Assembly: GCA_902787025.1 (NCBI GenBank)
Contig: CADAER010000026.1
Coordinates: 1-46,255, forward strand
Source of the DNA: Oscillospiraceae bacterium
Lineage (GTDB): Bacteria; Bacillota; Clostridia; Oscillospirales; Acutalibacteraceae
Length of the DNA: 46,255 nucleotides
Direction: 5' to 3'
The position numbers were made by a program, and so were the translations under genes. Shown here one piece after another: positions 1 through 6,712 of this stretch; position 1 is the first letter of the stretch; each line of letters starts with the position of its first letter. The notes under the pieces are model-generated. The model ran no database searches. It was not told the DNA's origin and was given only the letters and a program-made list of their open reading frames with translations.

Positions 1-1379
1 GATGTTTCCGGCTCGGGAGTTTCCGCCTGAGGGACTGTGCTTTCGGTATAGTAAGCGGTAGTAGGGTCGTAAACCGTGTTTTCGATTATTTCCGGAGTTA
101 CCGTTTTTGCGGTTGTTGTTTTCCCGCCTGCCGTTGTCCGTTCCGTTTTGGTTTTATCTTTTGCTTTCGCTTTTGTTACCGAGGTAACATCATTCTGAGT
201 TTTGGGTGCGGTTGTTCTGTGCGTTATTTCGCGTTTTGTTCTTGAAACGGGCTGTGTCGTTTTCGCGGCGGGCTGAGTCTGTTTTGTTGTCGCCGCCTTT
301 GTCGTGCCCGGAGTTACAGGCGCTCCGCCGCCTGATGACGCGGGCTTTGCGGCTGTTGTCGGTTTCGCCGTGACCGGCGCCGTTGTCTCTTCTGGAATAA
401 CAACTTTTACTCCCGCGTTGAGGTCGTAGAGTCTTCCCATACCGTTTTGCATACGGTAAATCGAAACAAGCGAATAGAGAACCTGCGTTGTGGCGGAAAG
501 GTTATACGCTCCGCCCGATGTATGAGAAAAGCCGTGATCCGTCGCTTTGTATGAAAGCATAAAATCAACGGCTGAATTTTCGTTTTTGATAAAGCGGCTG
601 TCGGTCATGGGGTTTATGCCGAGAGAGGTCAGCGCTACTATGACCTGCGCCGCGCTTTCGGGGTTTTTGTCGCTGTAATAGCTTTTGTATCCGCCGTCGT
701 CATACTGCTTTGACGAAAGCAGAGCGAGCGCTTTATCAACGGCGGCTTTTACCGACGAATTGCTTTTGTAATAAGGCGCGAGGCACTGCACGGTCATTGC
801 CGTTATGTCAACATCCGAGGTGCCGACAGTAGTATTGAGAGCCCAGCCGCCGTCGTCATACTGCTCCGAGAGCAGTTTTTCAATCACTTCATCCGCCGTG
901 TATTTCGAGGATGAATAGCCGTTTGTGATAAGGTGAAGCCCGAAAATATTGCTCATTATTCCGAGCTCGCCGATTTCCTCATTTACGGTTTTTTTGACAT
1001 ACGCGCGGTTTGTTCCCATCGCCGCGAAATTGAGTGCGTAGCGCTCCTTTGTGGTGGGTGAGGAGGAAACGCCTTTCTTTTTAAGGGCGGCGGCGTAGTC
1101 TGTGTAATCGTATTTGCCGCCCGCATACTGAATAAGAGAAAACACATACCAGTCTGTGGTTGAGCCCGCGTTTTCCGAGTAAACGCCGTCAACAAGGCTC
1201 TGGACGGAATCAACTCCGTTCGCTTTCATCTCGCCGCGCAGAACAGAGGTGATTTCGTCTTCGATATTCTGCCCGGAAACAGCATAAGCCCGGGTGCAAA
1301 AAGCCCCGGGCGCAGCCGTCATAATTATTGAGATTAAAACGAGTATGAGGGATAGGACCTCAACGGGTTTTCTCTTCAT
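1..1379 (-). CDS. Secreted prenyltransferase/squalene-cyclase-fold repeat protein (partial, 3' end outside window)
   Basis: An open frame runs from an ATG at 1379 off the left edge, about 459 codons. It starts with a signal peptide (MKRKPVEVLSLIL followed by a hydrophobic run, ending near AYA). Residues about 40-300 carry alpha/alpha-toroid repeats with the QYDDGGW and QYDDGGY motifs typical of the prenyltransferase/squalene oxidase repeat family. After about residue 310 comes a Thr/Ala/Lys/Pro-rich linker, so another domain probably lies beyond the window. The start is 10 bp after the stop of the DUF4430-like gene and has no strong Shine-Dalgarno, suggesting translational coupling. The toroid is the fold of the alpha domain of transcobalamin and intrinsic factor. 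With the neighbouring beta-domain protein and upstream riboswitch, I infer corrinoid binding. A different small-molecule or glycan role is possible. Confidence 0.75.
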   Translation of the reverse strand, partial: MKRKPVEVLSLILVLISIIMTAAPGAFCTRAYAVSGQNIEDEITSVLRGEMKANGVDSVQSLVDGVYSENAGSTTDWYVFSLIQYAGGKYDYTDYAAALKKKGVSSSPTTKERYALNFAAMGTNRAYVKKTVNEEIGELGIMSNIFGLHLITNGYSSSKYTADEVIEKLLSEQYDDGGWALNTTVGTSDVDITAMTVQCLAPYYKSNSSVKAAVDKALALLSSKQYDDGGYKSYYSDKNPESAAQVIVALTSLGINPMTDSRFIKNENSAVDFMLSYKATDHGFSHTSGGAYNLSATTQVLYSLVSIYRMQNGMGRLYDLNAGVKVVIPEETTAPVTAKPTTAAKPASSGGGAPVTPGTTKAATTKQTQPAAKTTQPVSRTKREITHRTTAPKTQNDVTSVTKAKAKDKTKTERTTAGGKTTTAKTVTPEIIENTVYDPTTAYYTESTVPQAETPEPET

Positions 1380-1389
1380 AATTCATAAA

Positions 1390-2169
1390 TTATTGTGCAA
1401 AAAGTCCTTTGATAAGGTTTACAATGTAGTTGAAGTAGTAAGAAAGGATGTTGCCGATATTGAGCTTTGCGTTTACGGAGCAGGCGGGAGGAGTGATAAT
1501 CATACCCTCTGTTGCCGAAACAGCGGAAATAACGCCTTTGCCGACAGCGGTAACGGTAATTGTAGCTTTGCCGTCTTTGTCGGTGATAACGTCGGTGCCT
1601 TTGCCGTTTACAAGGATTTCTGCGCCTTCAACGGGAACGCTTATGGGATTATAGTTTTCATCCCAGCCGATTTTGCTTAAAGTGAGTTCCATTTCGGAAT
1701 AAGAATCGACTTCGGCTTCCTTCTTGTCAAAGAAAGCGTAATTGTCCGAATAAGTGTCGGCATCCTTATATGAGAAAGCGTAAACATAGTCGCCGTCCGC
1801 TACGGGATCCGCAAGAGACCAAGCCATATTGTCGTTTACATAATAGCCGAGGCTGCCTTTGTTTGTGTCGCCCCAGAGCATAACGAGGCTGATGCCCGCG
1901 TAATCGCCGGTTGTTACTGTTGATTTGTAGCCTTTTTCCGCGCCGCCTTCATAGAACTGCTCGTGAGCGCAGTAAAGAGCGTCGTTGATTGTAATGGAAT
2001 TGTCTTTGTCAACATCCGTTACGCTGACGATTTCATTGACAACAACAAGGCTGCCTTTGTCCGAGATGGTAACTGTTACATTTGTGGCTCCGTCGCCGCC
2101 CGCGAACGCAACAGTGCATACGCCGAGCGCCATAATGAGCGCGAGAATGAGAGACATTGTTTTTTTCAT
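1390..2169 (-). CDS. Secreted DUF4430-like (transcobalamin beta-domain-like) protein
   Basis: 259 aa with a clear signal peptide (residues 1-23, ending AFA). Residues about 45-80 hold a dockerin-like stretch, VDKDNSITINDALYCA, with Ca-binding type spacing. Residues about 95-150 match the DUF4430 pattern: a Gly-Ser/Gly-Tyr-Tyr-Val-Asn core and then a Gly-Asp before an aromatic strand. Residues about 175-225 look like a beta-sandwich with DVITDKDGKATITV. The last about 25 residues form a hydrophobic aromatic tail (SYYFNYIVNLIKGLF). DUF4430 is the family of the C-terminal domain of transcobalamin and intrinsic factor. The gene has an AAGGAG ribosome site and sits between a 66-aa ORF and the toroid protein in the riboswitch-led operon. 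Assignment of DUF4430 is by motif only. Confidence 0.65.
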   Translation of the reverse strand: MKKTMSLILALIMALGVCTVAFAGGDGATNVTVTISDKGSLVVVNEIVSVTDVDKDNSITINDALYCAHEQFYEGGAEKGYKSTVTTGDYAGISLVMLWGDTNKGSLGYYVNDNMAWSLADPVADGDYVYAFSYKDADTYSDNYAFFDKKEAEVDSYSEMELTLSKIGWDENYNPISVPVEGAEILVNGKGTDVITDKDGKATITVTAVGKGVISAVSATEGMIITPPACSVNAKLNIGNILSYYFNYIVNLIKGLFAQ

Positions 2170-2192
2170 TTTTTCTTTCTCCTTTTTATATT

Positions 2193-2393
2193 TTACTCCG
2201 CGGAATTGTTTTTTTCAATCTTCCGCTGAGTTTTTTTACGCTTCTGATTAATCCGCTGCTGTTTTTTCTTTTCGAGCCTTTCGGGATCCGCCTCTTTTAT
2301 GCCTCTCGCGGGGAAGCGGTTTTCTCCCGAGTTTCTGAGTTCTTCGTATTTTCCGCAAAGCATGCGGATACAGTCTTCTTTTGAATAGTTCAT
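2193..2393 (-). CDS. Small basic hypothetical protein, first gene after the cobalamin riboswitch
   Basis: 66 aa, no signal peptide or membrane segment. The N-terminal 20 residues could form an amphipathic helix with two Cys (DCIRMLCGKYEEL). The rest is strongly charged and rich in Lys, Arg, Gln and Glu. An AGAGGTG ribosome site lies 7 nt before the ATG, the same leader style as the 78-aa gene at 9002. It is the first reading frame after the riboswitch terminator at 2420-2456 and lies 23 bp before the DUF4430-like gene. I do not recognise the family. It could be a regulator of the locus or an incidental cytoplasmic protein. Confidence 0.6.
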   Translation of the reverse strand: MNYSKEDCIRMLCGKYEELRNSGENRFPARGIKEADPERLEKKKQQRINQKRKKTQRKIEKNNSAE

Positions 2394-2419
2394 TTCACAC
2401 CTCTTCTTATCAGGACAAA

Positions 2420-2456
2420 TAAAAAAGCGCTCATTCAGAAAAACTGAACAAGCGCA
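2420..2456 (-). terminator. Rho-independent terminator of the cobalamin riboswitch expression platform
   Basis: On the minus strand a stem pairs 2451-2455 with 2427-2431 and the adjoining CTGAA/TTCAG bases around an A/T loop, followed directly by six U residues (2425-2420). It lies about 60 nt after the riboswitch core and 27 nt before the first ORF, the expected place for transcriptional attenuation. Confidence 0.8.
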
Positions 2457-2475
2457 ACTGTTTAAATGCCTTTAC

Positions 2476-2517
2476 GAAAAGTGCAACACGCAAAAACATA
2501 AAACGGCTGCACTTTTC
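2476..2517 (-). promoter_or_regulatory. Perfect 10-bp inverted repeat between riboswitch aptamer and terminator
   Basis: 2476-2485 (GAAAAGTGCA) is exactly complementary to 2508-2517, with a 22-nt loop. It has no U-tract and lies between the aptamer and the terminator stem, so it may be part of the switching region rather than a terminator. Confidence 0.45.
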
Positions 2518-2519
2518 AT

Positions 2520-2680
2520 TCCCAAAAAATGCTGCGGCCTTAACCGCACCAGAAACAAACGCACTGCGGGTATTCCGACTTGACGGCTTAAAGCCGCATA
2601 CGGTAATGGAAGTTGCGACGGATTCTCACCGAACTTGCCCCTTATCCCCTTAGCGGGGAGCAATACGCTTTTGAATTGTC
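2520..2680 (-). ncRNA. Cobalamin riboswitch
   Basis: Reading the minus strand, the leader contains GGTGAGAATCCGTCGCAAC (class-typical GGTG-x-AA-TCC), then a variable arm with the AAGCCGCATA/TTAAGCCG region, then AAGTCGGAATACCCGCAG at 2581-2564. This last segment matches the conserved B12 box AAGyCaGgAtACCtGCC. Order and spacing agree with cobalamin riboswitches of the smaller class. A promoter lies just upstream (2687-2715) and an intrinsic terminator downstream (2420-2456), so transcription control of the three genes to the left is likely. Outer boundaries are approximate. Confidence 0.85.
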
Positions 2681-2686
2681 AACTTG

Positions 2687-2715
2687 TATATAACATATTT
2701 CACGGTAATTGTCAA
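2687..2715 (-). promoter_or_regulatory. Sigma-A promoter of the riboswitch operon
   Basis: Minus strand TTGACA (2715-2710), exactly 17 nt, then TATATA (2692-2687). Predicted transcription start is near 2680, just before the aptamer. Confidence 0.75.
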
Positions 2716-2726
2716 GGCGCAACAGG

Positions 2727-2755
2727 TTGAAATTATACGCTTTAACAGTTATAAT
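2727..2755 (+). promoter_or_regulatory. Sigma-A promoter for the zinc-ribbon gene and perhaps the thi region
   Basis: TTGAAA (2727-2732), 17-nt spacer, TATAAT (2750-2755). It diverges from the riboswitch promoter, with -35 boxes only 11 bp apart, and would give a leader of about 255 nt before the ORF at 3018. Confidence 0.65.
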
Positions 2756-2773
2756 ATGATAGCAGTTAAATAA

Positions 2774-2806
2774 TTGACATAAACAGGTCAAGGAAAACGC
2801 GTTTTC
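2774..2806 (+). promoter_or_regulatory. Two adjacent palindromes in the leader (operator-like)
   Basis: TGAC-N8-GTCA at about 2774-2790 is followed at once by the perfect 14-bp palindrome GAAAACGCGTTTTC at 2793-2806. Both lie just downstream of the predicted plus-strand start site, where a repressor would act. Confidence 0.4.
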
Positions 2807-2851
2807 AGACTATATATGAGAGGACTTTTTCGCGATTGCGGATAACCGTTA

Positions 2852-2939
2852 CCGGAAATCCCGTCCCGGAAAATCCCGCGCCGGAAAAACCCGCACGGGA
2901 AAAACCCGTATGGGAAAATCCCGCGCCGGAAAATCGCGG
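2852..2939 (+). repeat. Six 15-bp tandem repeats
   Basis: Six consecutive units of 14-15 bp of the form CCGGAAAAxCCCGCx begin at 2852, 2866, 2881, 2896, 2911 and 2926. Units differ mainly at one or two positions and each is partly self-complementary (CGGG/CCCG). An A-rich direct-repeat stretch with AACAACAAAxTACTTAA-like words follows to about 2999. The array lies in the 5' leader of the zinc-ribbon gene and codes for nothing visible. Confidence 0.8.
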
Positions 2940-3017
2940 ACAACTAAATACTTAAAAACAAATTACTGAACAACAAAATACTTAACAACAAATATATACT
3001 GGACGGAGAAAATTCTT

Positions 3018-3248
3018 ATGAGTGATCTTTACAGAGACGGATATGTTGCGAGATGCCCGTTCTGCGGCGGCACGGAATTTATTGAGACATTTCAGTCGGC
3101 ATACGGAGCAGTTTCATCGACAAGCAACAAGCTGGGCGGATGCACGCTTTATCACTCGGTCTGCCGCAAATGCGGAAGCGTTGTGAGAAGCTATGTGAAA
3201 GAGCCCGAAAAACTGCTGAAAAAGAAAGACAGAAGAATTACGGACTGA
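3018..3248 (+). CDS. Small zinc-ribbon protein
   Basis: 76 aa. Two CxxC knuckles, C13/C16 (CPFCGG) and C49/C52 (CRKCGS), define a single zinc ribbon of the kind found in small nucleic-acid or protein-binding proteins. The C-terminus is Lys/Arg-rich. An ACGGAG ribosome site precedes the ATG. It lies after a long repeat-bearing leader and before the AT-rich HNH gene. No specific family is recognised. Confidence 0.7.
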   Translation: MSDLYRDGYVARCPFCGGTEFIETFQSAYGAVSSTSNKLGGCTLYHSVCRKCGSVVRSYVKEPEKLLKKKDRRITD

Positions 3249-3294
3249 TATTGTCTTTTCGCAAGTTTAAAATGTTTTAAGAACGGAGCTAATA

Positions 3295-4221
3295 ATGGTA
3301 TATATCAACAATTTTACTGTTTCCCGAGAAATACACGAAATAGAATATATGTATAATAATTGCAAAAGCACTAATATCAATTCGATGTTAGAGAGTTTTC
3401 AAGACGGAAATACAGTATGGTCTGTGCCAAAGAAAACGGTTCCGGGTGATGTTGTGATTTTTCTTTGTGCGAAGTCTGCCTACAAAAATATCAGTGCAGC
3501 GTCATCTCACCTTTCCGACTGTTACAGCAAAGATTTTTTTGATTTTATCAATGAACAAAAAAAGTTATATAAGCAATACAGCGGTTATCTTCTCGGATAT
3601 GGTGTTGTAAATTCAATACCGTATTATGATGATGAAGACAACAGATGGTATTCCGTTATTGACCGGTTGCAAAAAATTGAAACTCCCGTTCACTTTGACG
3701 ATTTCAAAATGTTTATTGCAATAAACAAATTCGCCTCTGTTACCATTCTTAAAGACGAACAGTGGGAAAGATTGAAATGGCTGATAAATCAAAACAATCC
3801 CGACTTGTTTCCTAATGCTTCCGCACCCGATATCAAAGCACTTGAACAAGAGTTCAGGGAAGCAGTCCGAAAAGAAGAAAGCAAGCCGTTGGAACAATTA
3901 AAAAAGGAAGCAAAAAAGAAAAGTTCTCAGCCCTCCGCCTATAATGTTTCGACAAAAGTATATTTTCGAGACCCTACCATAGCCGCTTATATAAAAAAGA
4001 GGGCTGACGGCTATTGTCAGTTATGCGGTCAGAAAGCGCCTTTCAACGACAAAAACGGCGAGCCGTATCTTGAAAGTCACCATATTGACTGGCTATCAAA
4101 AGGTGGTATGGATTCAGTTGACAACTGCGTCGCTCTGTGCCCCGACTGCCACAGAAAAATGCACATTCTCAATGATACAAACGATATAAAGCATTTAAAA
4201 ACAAAGATTTTACAGGAGTAA
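3295..4221 (+). CDS. HNH endonuclease with N-terminal EVE/PUA-like domain (restriction-like)
   Basis: 308 aa. The C-terminal third (about 230-300) is an HNH nuclease: CQLCG, then SHHIDWLSKGG, then NC-x3-CPDCH-x3-H, with both zinc-binding cysteine pairs and the catalytic His present. The N-terminal part (about 35-125) has a GDVVIFLCA and GYLLGYGVV pattern reminiscent of EVE/PUA-like readers of modified bases; this is a weak fold guess. A charged Lys/Glu-rich linker lies at about 185-225. The gene is clearly AT-richer than its neighbours, suggesting transfer. Its function is probably DNA cleavage in defence, possibly dependent on base modification. It ends 2 bp before the TfoX-N gene. Confidence 0.7.
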   Translation: MVYINNFTVSREIHEIEYMYNNCKSTNINSMLESFQDGNTVWSVPKKTVPGDVVIFLCAKSAYKNISAASSHLSDCYSKDFFDFINEQKKLYKQYSGYLLGYGVVNSIPYYDDEDNRWYSVIDRLQKIETPVHFDDFKMFIAINKFASVTILKDEQWERLKWLINQNNPDLFPNASAPDIKALEQEFREAVRKEESKPLEQLKKEAKKKSSQPSAYNVSTKVYFRDPTIAAYIKKRADGYCQLCGQKAPFNDKNGEPYLESHHIDWLSKGGMDSVDNCVALCPDCHRKMHILNDTNDIKHLKTKILQE

Positions 4222-4223
4222 TT

Positions 4224-4541
4224 ATGGCATCAAGCAGGGAATATCTTGATTATGTTCTGGAACAGCTGTCGGGAGTTGACGGCATAACATACAGAGCGAT
4301 GATGGGCGAATATATAATCTACTGTCAGGGCAAGGTCATCGGCGGAATATATGACGACAGGTTCCTGATAAAGCCGACTCAATCGGCAGTGAAAATGATG
4401 CCCGACGCTCCTTACGAACTGCCTTATGAGGGCGCGAAGGAAATGCTCTCGGTTGATGTTGACCACCGCGAACTGCTCTGCGGGCTTATCCCCGCCGTCG
4501 CCGCTGAACTCCCCGCTCCGAAACCGAAAAAGAAGAAATAA
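4224..4541 (+). CDS. TfoX N-terminal-domain family protein
   Basis: 105 aa. It matches the TfoX/Sxy N-terminal domain: early RAMMGEYIIYCQGKVIGG and DDRFLIKP strands, a PYEL-x-YEGAKEM segment, and a helix containing LCGLIPAVAAELPAPKPKKK at the end. The separate TfoX C-terminal domain is missing, as in many Firmicutes. These stand-alone domains are widespread and poorly understood; a competence role should not be assumed. Spacing of 2 bp before and 11 bp after suggests it is in the same transcript as thiE. Confidence 0.8.
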   Translation: MASSREYLDYVLEQLSGVDGITYRAMMGEYIIYCQGKVIGGIYDDRFLIKPTQSAVKMMPDAPYELPYEGAKEMLSVDVDHRELLCGLIPAVAAELPAPKPKKKK

Positions 4542-4552
4542 CGGGTAAAAGT

Positions 4553-5200
4553 ATGAAAATCAGCAAAAAAGATATGCTCCTTTACGCCGTGACGGACAGA
4601 TGCGGTTACTCTTATGACGAATTCATCTCCCGCGTTGAAACGGCTCTCGGAAGCGGTGTCACCTGCCTTCAGTTGCGTGAAAAAGGACTTGATTACTCCG
4701 TTTTTCTCGAGGAAGCGAAAACGGTGAAAGCGCTCTGCGAAAGATACGGAGTGCCGTTTATCATAAATGACAATGTCGGGCTCGCCCTCGAATGCGGCGC
4801 TGACGGCGTGCATGTCGGGCAGGATGATATGAACGCCATTGACATAAGAAAAGAAGCGGGAGACAGACTTATAGTCGGTGTTTCTGCGCATAATGTTGAG
4901 GAGGCGCTGAATGCGCAGGCGGCGGGAGCGGACTATCTCGGCTGCGGCGCGGTTTTCACGACCTCCACAAAAGCCGATGTAACGGCTCTCGGCTATGATG
5001 AACTTAAAAAAATCTGCGCGAGTGTTGACATCCCCGTTGTTGCGATAGGCGGCATAAACGCGGGCAATATATTAAATCTTACGGGCAGCGGAATAAGCGG
5101 AATTGCAGTTGCTTCCGCGATATTCGGCGCGGATGATATAAGCGCGAAGTGCAAAGCGCTCAGAGAACTCGGTGAAAAGGCGGTAAACGGAATTGAATAA
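4553..5200 (+). CDS. thiE: Thiamine-phosphate synthase
   Basis: 215 aa, full length for ThiE. The enzyme joins HMP pyrophosphate and hydroxyethylthiazole phosphate (or the carboxy form) to thiamine phosphate in the cytoplasm. Visible motifs are LLYAVTDR at the start, TCLQLREK, FIINDNVGLALECGADGVHVGQ, GVSAHNVEEA, DYLGCGAVFTTSTK, and the phosphate-binding VVAIGGINAGNI followed by GIAVASAIF. It overlaps the HAD phosphatase by 8 bp and lies in a thiE-HAD-thiD cluster. No TPP riboswitch is visible immediately upstream. Confidence 0.95.
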   Translation: MKISKKDMLLYAVTDRCGYSYDEFISRVETALGSGVTCLQLREKGLDYSVFLEEAKTVKALCERYGVPFIINDNVGLALECGADGVHVGQDDMNAIDIRKEAGDRLIVGVSAHNVEEALNAQAAGADYLGCGAVFTTSTKADVTALGYDELKKICASVDIPVVAIGGINAGNILNLTGSGISGIAVASAIFGADDISAKCKALRELGEKAVNGIE

Positions 5201-5834
5201 AAAATATGCGATTTTCGATATGGACGGCACCCTTCTCGATTCGATGGGCTACTGGAACAATCTGCTTGAGGAATTCCTGCTCTCGAAGGGAATCAAAGAG
5301 GATGTAACCGCCCTCATTCAGCAGGTAAAAACAATGACGGTGGAGCAGTCAAGCGTTATGCTCGCGCAAAGGTTTCCCTCGCTCGGCAACCCGCGCGATT
5401 TCGCTCAGGAAGCGGACAGACTTATGGCGAAACATTATCTTGAGGATATACCCGTAAAGGACGGCGTGAGGGAATACCTTGAAAAGCTTAAGGCGCAGGG
5501 TGTGAAAATGTGCGTCGCGACCATCACGGACCGCGCTCTGCTTGAAATGTGTTTCAGGCGGCTCGGAATCGACAAATATTTCGATTTTACTCTCTCCGCG
5601 AATGAGTGCGGCAAGGGCAAGGACGACCCCGAAATCTACCTCAGGGCCTGTGAGAAATTCGGCGCGCAGCCCCAGAATGTCGCAGTGTTTGAAGACGCTC
5701 CCTACGCGCTTGAAACGGCGAAAAAGGCAGGTTTCTACACCGTTGCCGTTTATGATGACGGTGAAAAGAACAACTGGGAAAAAGCGAAAACCTTGGCGGA
5801 TGAATTCATCGCCGACTGGACTGAGATTAAATAA
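5193..5834 (+). CDS. HAD-family phosphatase in the thiamine cluster
   Basis: 213 aa, starting with TTG inside the end of thiE. It is a HAD subfamily I, beta-phosphoglucomutase-like phosphatase: motif I DMDGTLLDS (nucleophile D9, D11), a helical cap at about residues 18-85, motif II in VATITDRALL, Lys in the KDDPEIYL segment, and motif IV VFEDAPYALETAKKAG. The substrate is not set by these motifs. Position between thiE and thiD points to a phosphate in vitamin B1 metabolism, for example thiamine phosphate or HMP phosphate turnover. This is inferred from context only. Confidence 0.85.
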   Translation: MNKKYAIFDMDGTLLDSMGYWNNLLEEFLLSKGIKEDVTALIQQVKTMTVEQSSVMLAQRFPSLGNPRDFAQEADRLMAKHYLEDIPVKDGVREYLEKLKAQGVKMCVATITDRALLEMCFRRLGIDKYFDFTLSANECGKGKDDPEIYLRACEKFGAQPQNVAVFEDAPYALETAKKAGFYTVAVYDDGEKNNWEKAKTLADEFIADWTEIK

Positions 5835-5852
5835 AACAGAGGAATAAAGATT

Positions 5853-6659
5853 ATGAAAACGGCACTTACAATAGCGGGCAGCGATTCAAGCGGCGGCGCG
5901 GGTATTCAGGCTGATATCAAAACAATGACGATGAACGGCGTTTTCGCGATGAGCGCGATTACCGCCCTTACTGCGCAGAACACGACGGGTGTGAGCGGAA
6001 TCTCCGAGGTTGAGCCCGGTTTTCTCAGAGCGCAGATTGACTCGGTATTCACCGACATACGCCCCGACGCAGTCAAGACGGGTATGGTTTCATCGGCGGC
6101 ACTCATTGAGGTAATCGCCGAACGGCTGACTTTCTACAAAGCGAGGAATATTGTCGTTGACCCGGTTATGGTTTCGACAAGCGGCTCAAAGCTGCTTAAA
6201 GACGACGCGATTGACACGCTGAAAAGCAGACTTCTTCCCGTTGCCTGCCTTATCACGCCGAACATTCCCGAGGCTCAGATTCTTTCGGGGATGACCGTTG
6301 AAACAAAAGAGGATATGCAGGACTGCGCGAAGGCGGTCTTTGAAAAATACGGATGTTGCGTGCTTCTCAAAGGCGGTCACAGCATAAACGACGCGAACGA
6401 CCTGCTTTATGACGGCGTGAGCTTCGTTTGGTATGAAGGCAGACGCATAAACAACCCAAACACGCACGGCACGGGCTGCACGCTTTCCTCGGCGATCGCC
6501 GCGAACCTCGCGAAGGACTTTTCGCTTGACGAGGCGGTCAGAAGGGCGAAGGATTACATTTCGGGAGCACTTGAAGCGATGCTTGATTTAGGCGCGGGCA
6601 GCGGTCCGCTCAATCACGCGTTTAATCTTTCGGGCGAATTCGCGAAAGAGAAGGAATAA
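5853..6659 (+). CDS. thiD: Hydroxymethylpyrimidine/phosphomethylpyrimidine kinase
   Basis: 268 aa, normal ThiD length. It phosphorylates HMP to HMP-P and HMP-PP, the pyrimidine substrate of ThiE. Ribokinase-like fold with TIAGSDSSGGAGIQAD at residues 5-20, VDPVMVSTSG, the ITPNIPEA segment, LLKGGH, and the anion hole NTHGTGCTLSSAIAANL near residue 205. A ribosome site GAGGAATAAAG precedes the ATG. It ends the plus-strand operon, followed by a terminator at 6673. Confidence 0.95.
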   Translation: MKTALTIAGSDSSGGAGIQADIKTMTMNGVFAMSAITALTAQNTTGVSGISEVEPGFLRAQIDSVFTDIRPDAVKTGMVSSAALIEVIAERLTFYKARNIVVDPVMVSTSGSKLLKDDAIDTLKSRLLPVACLITPNIPEAQILSGMTVETKEDMQDCAKAVFEKYGCCVLLKGGHSINDANDLLYDGVSFVWYEGRRINNPNTHGTGCTLSSAIAANLAKDFSLDEAVRRAKDYISGALEAMLDLGAGSGPLNHAFNLSGEFAKEKE

Positions 6660-6672
6660 ATAATCAATATAA

Positions 6673-6712
6673 CACGGGGCTGTCTGACGACAACCCCGTG
6701 ATTGTTATTTTC
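6673..6712. terminator. Terminator between thiD and the convergent antiporter gene
   Basis: Stem 6673-6684 / 6689-6700 (CACGGGG arms pairing) is followed by ATTGTTATTTTC on the plus strand. The other strand is also T-rich after the stem (TTATATTGATTATTT), so it can serve both converging genes. Confidence 0.75.

Noticed and set aside
1294-1680. 128-aa plus-strand frame opposite the toroid and DUF4430 genes
   Set aside because: It lies wholly antisense to two genes with signal peptides, motifs and ribosome sites, and its own product has no recognisable feature.
2852-2939. Possible CRISPR array in the 15-bp repeats
   Set aside because: Units are 15 bp, directly adjacent and without unique spacers, and no cas gene is present.
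4200-4553. TPP riboswitch before thiE
   Set aside because: Only 11 bp separate thiE from the preceding gene, and no CUGAGA-type thi-box motif was seen there.
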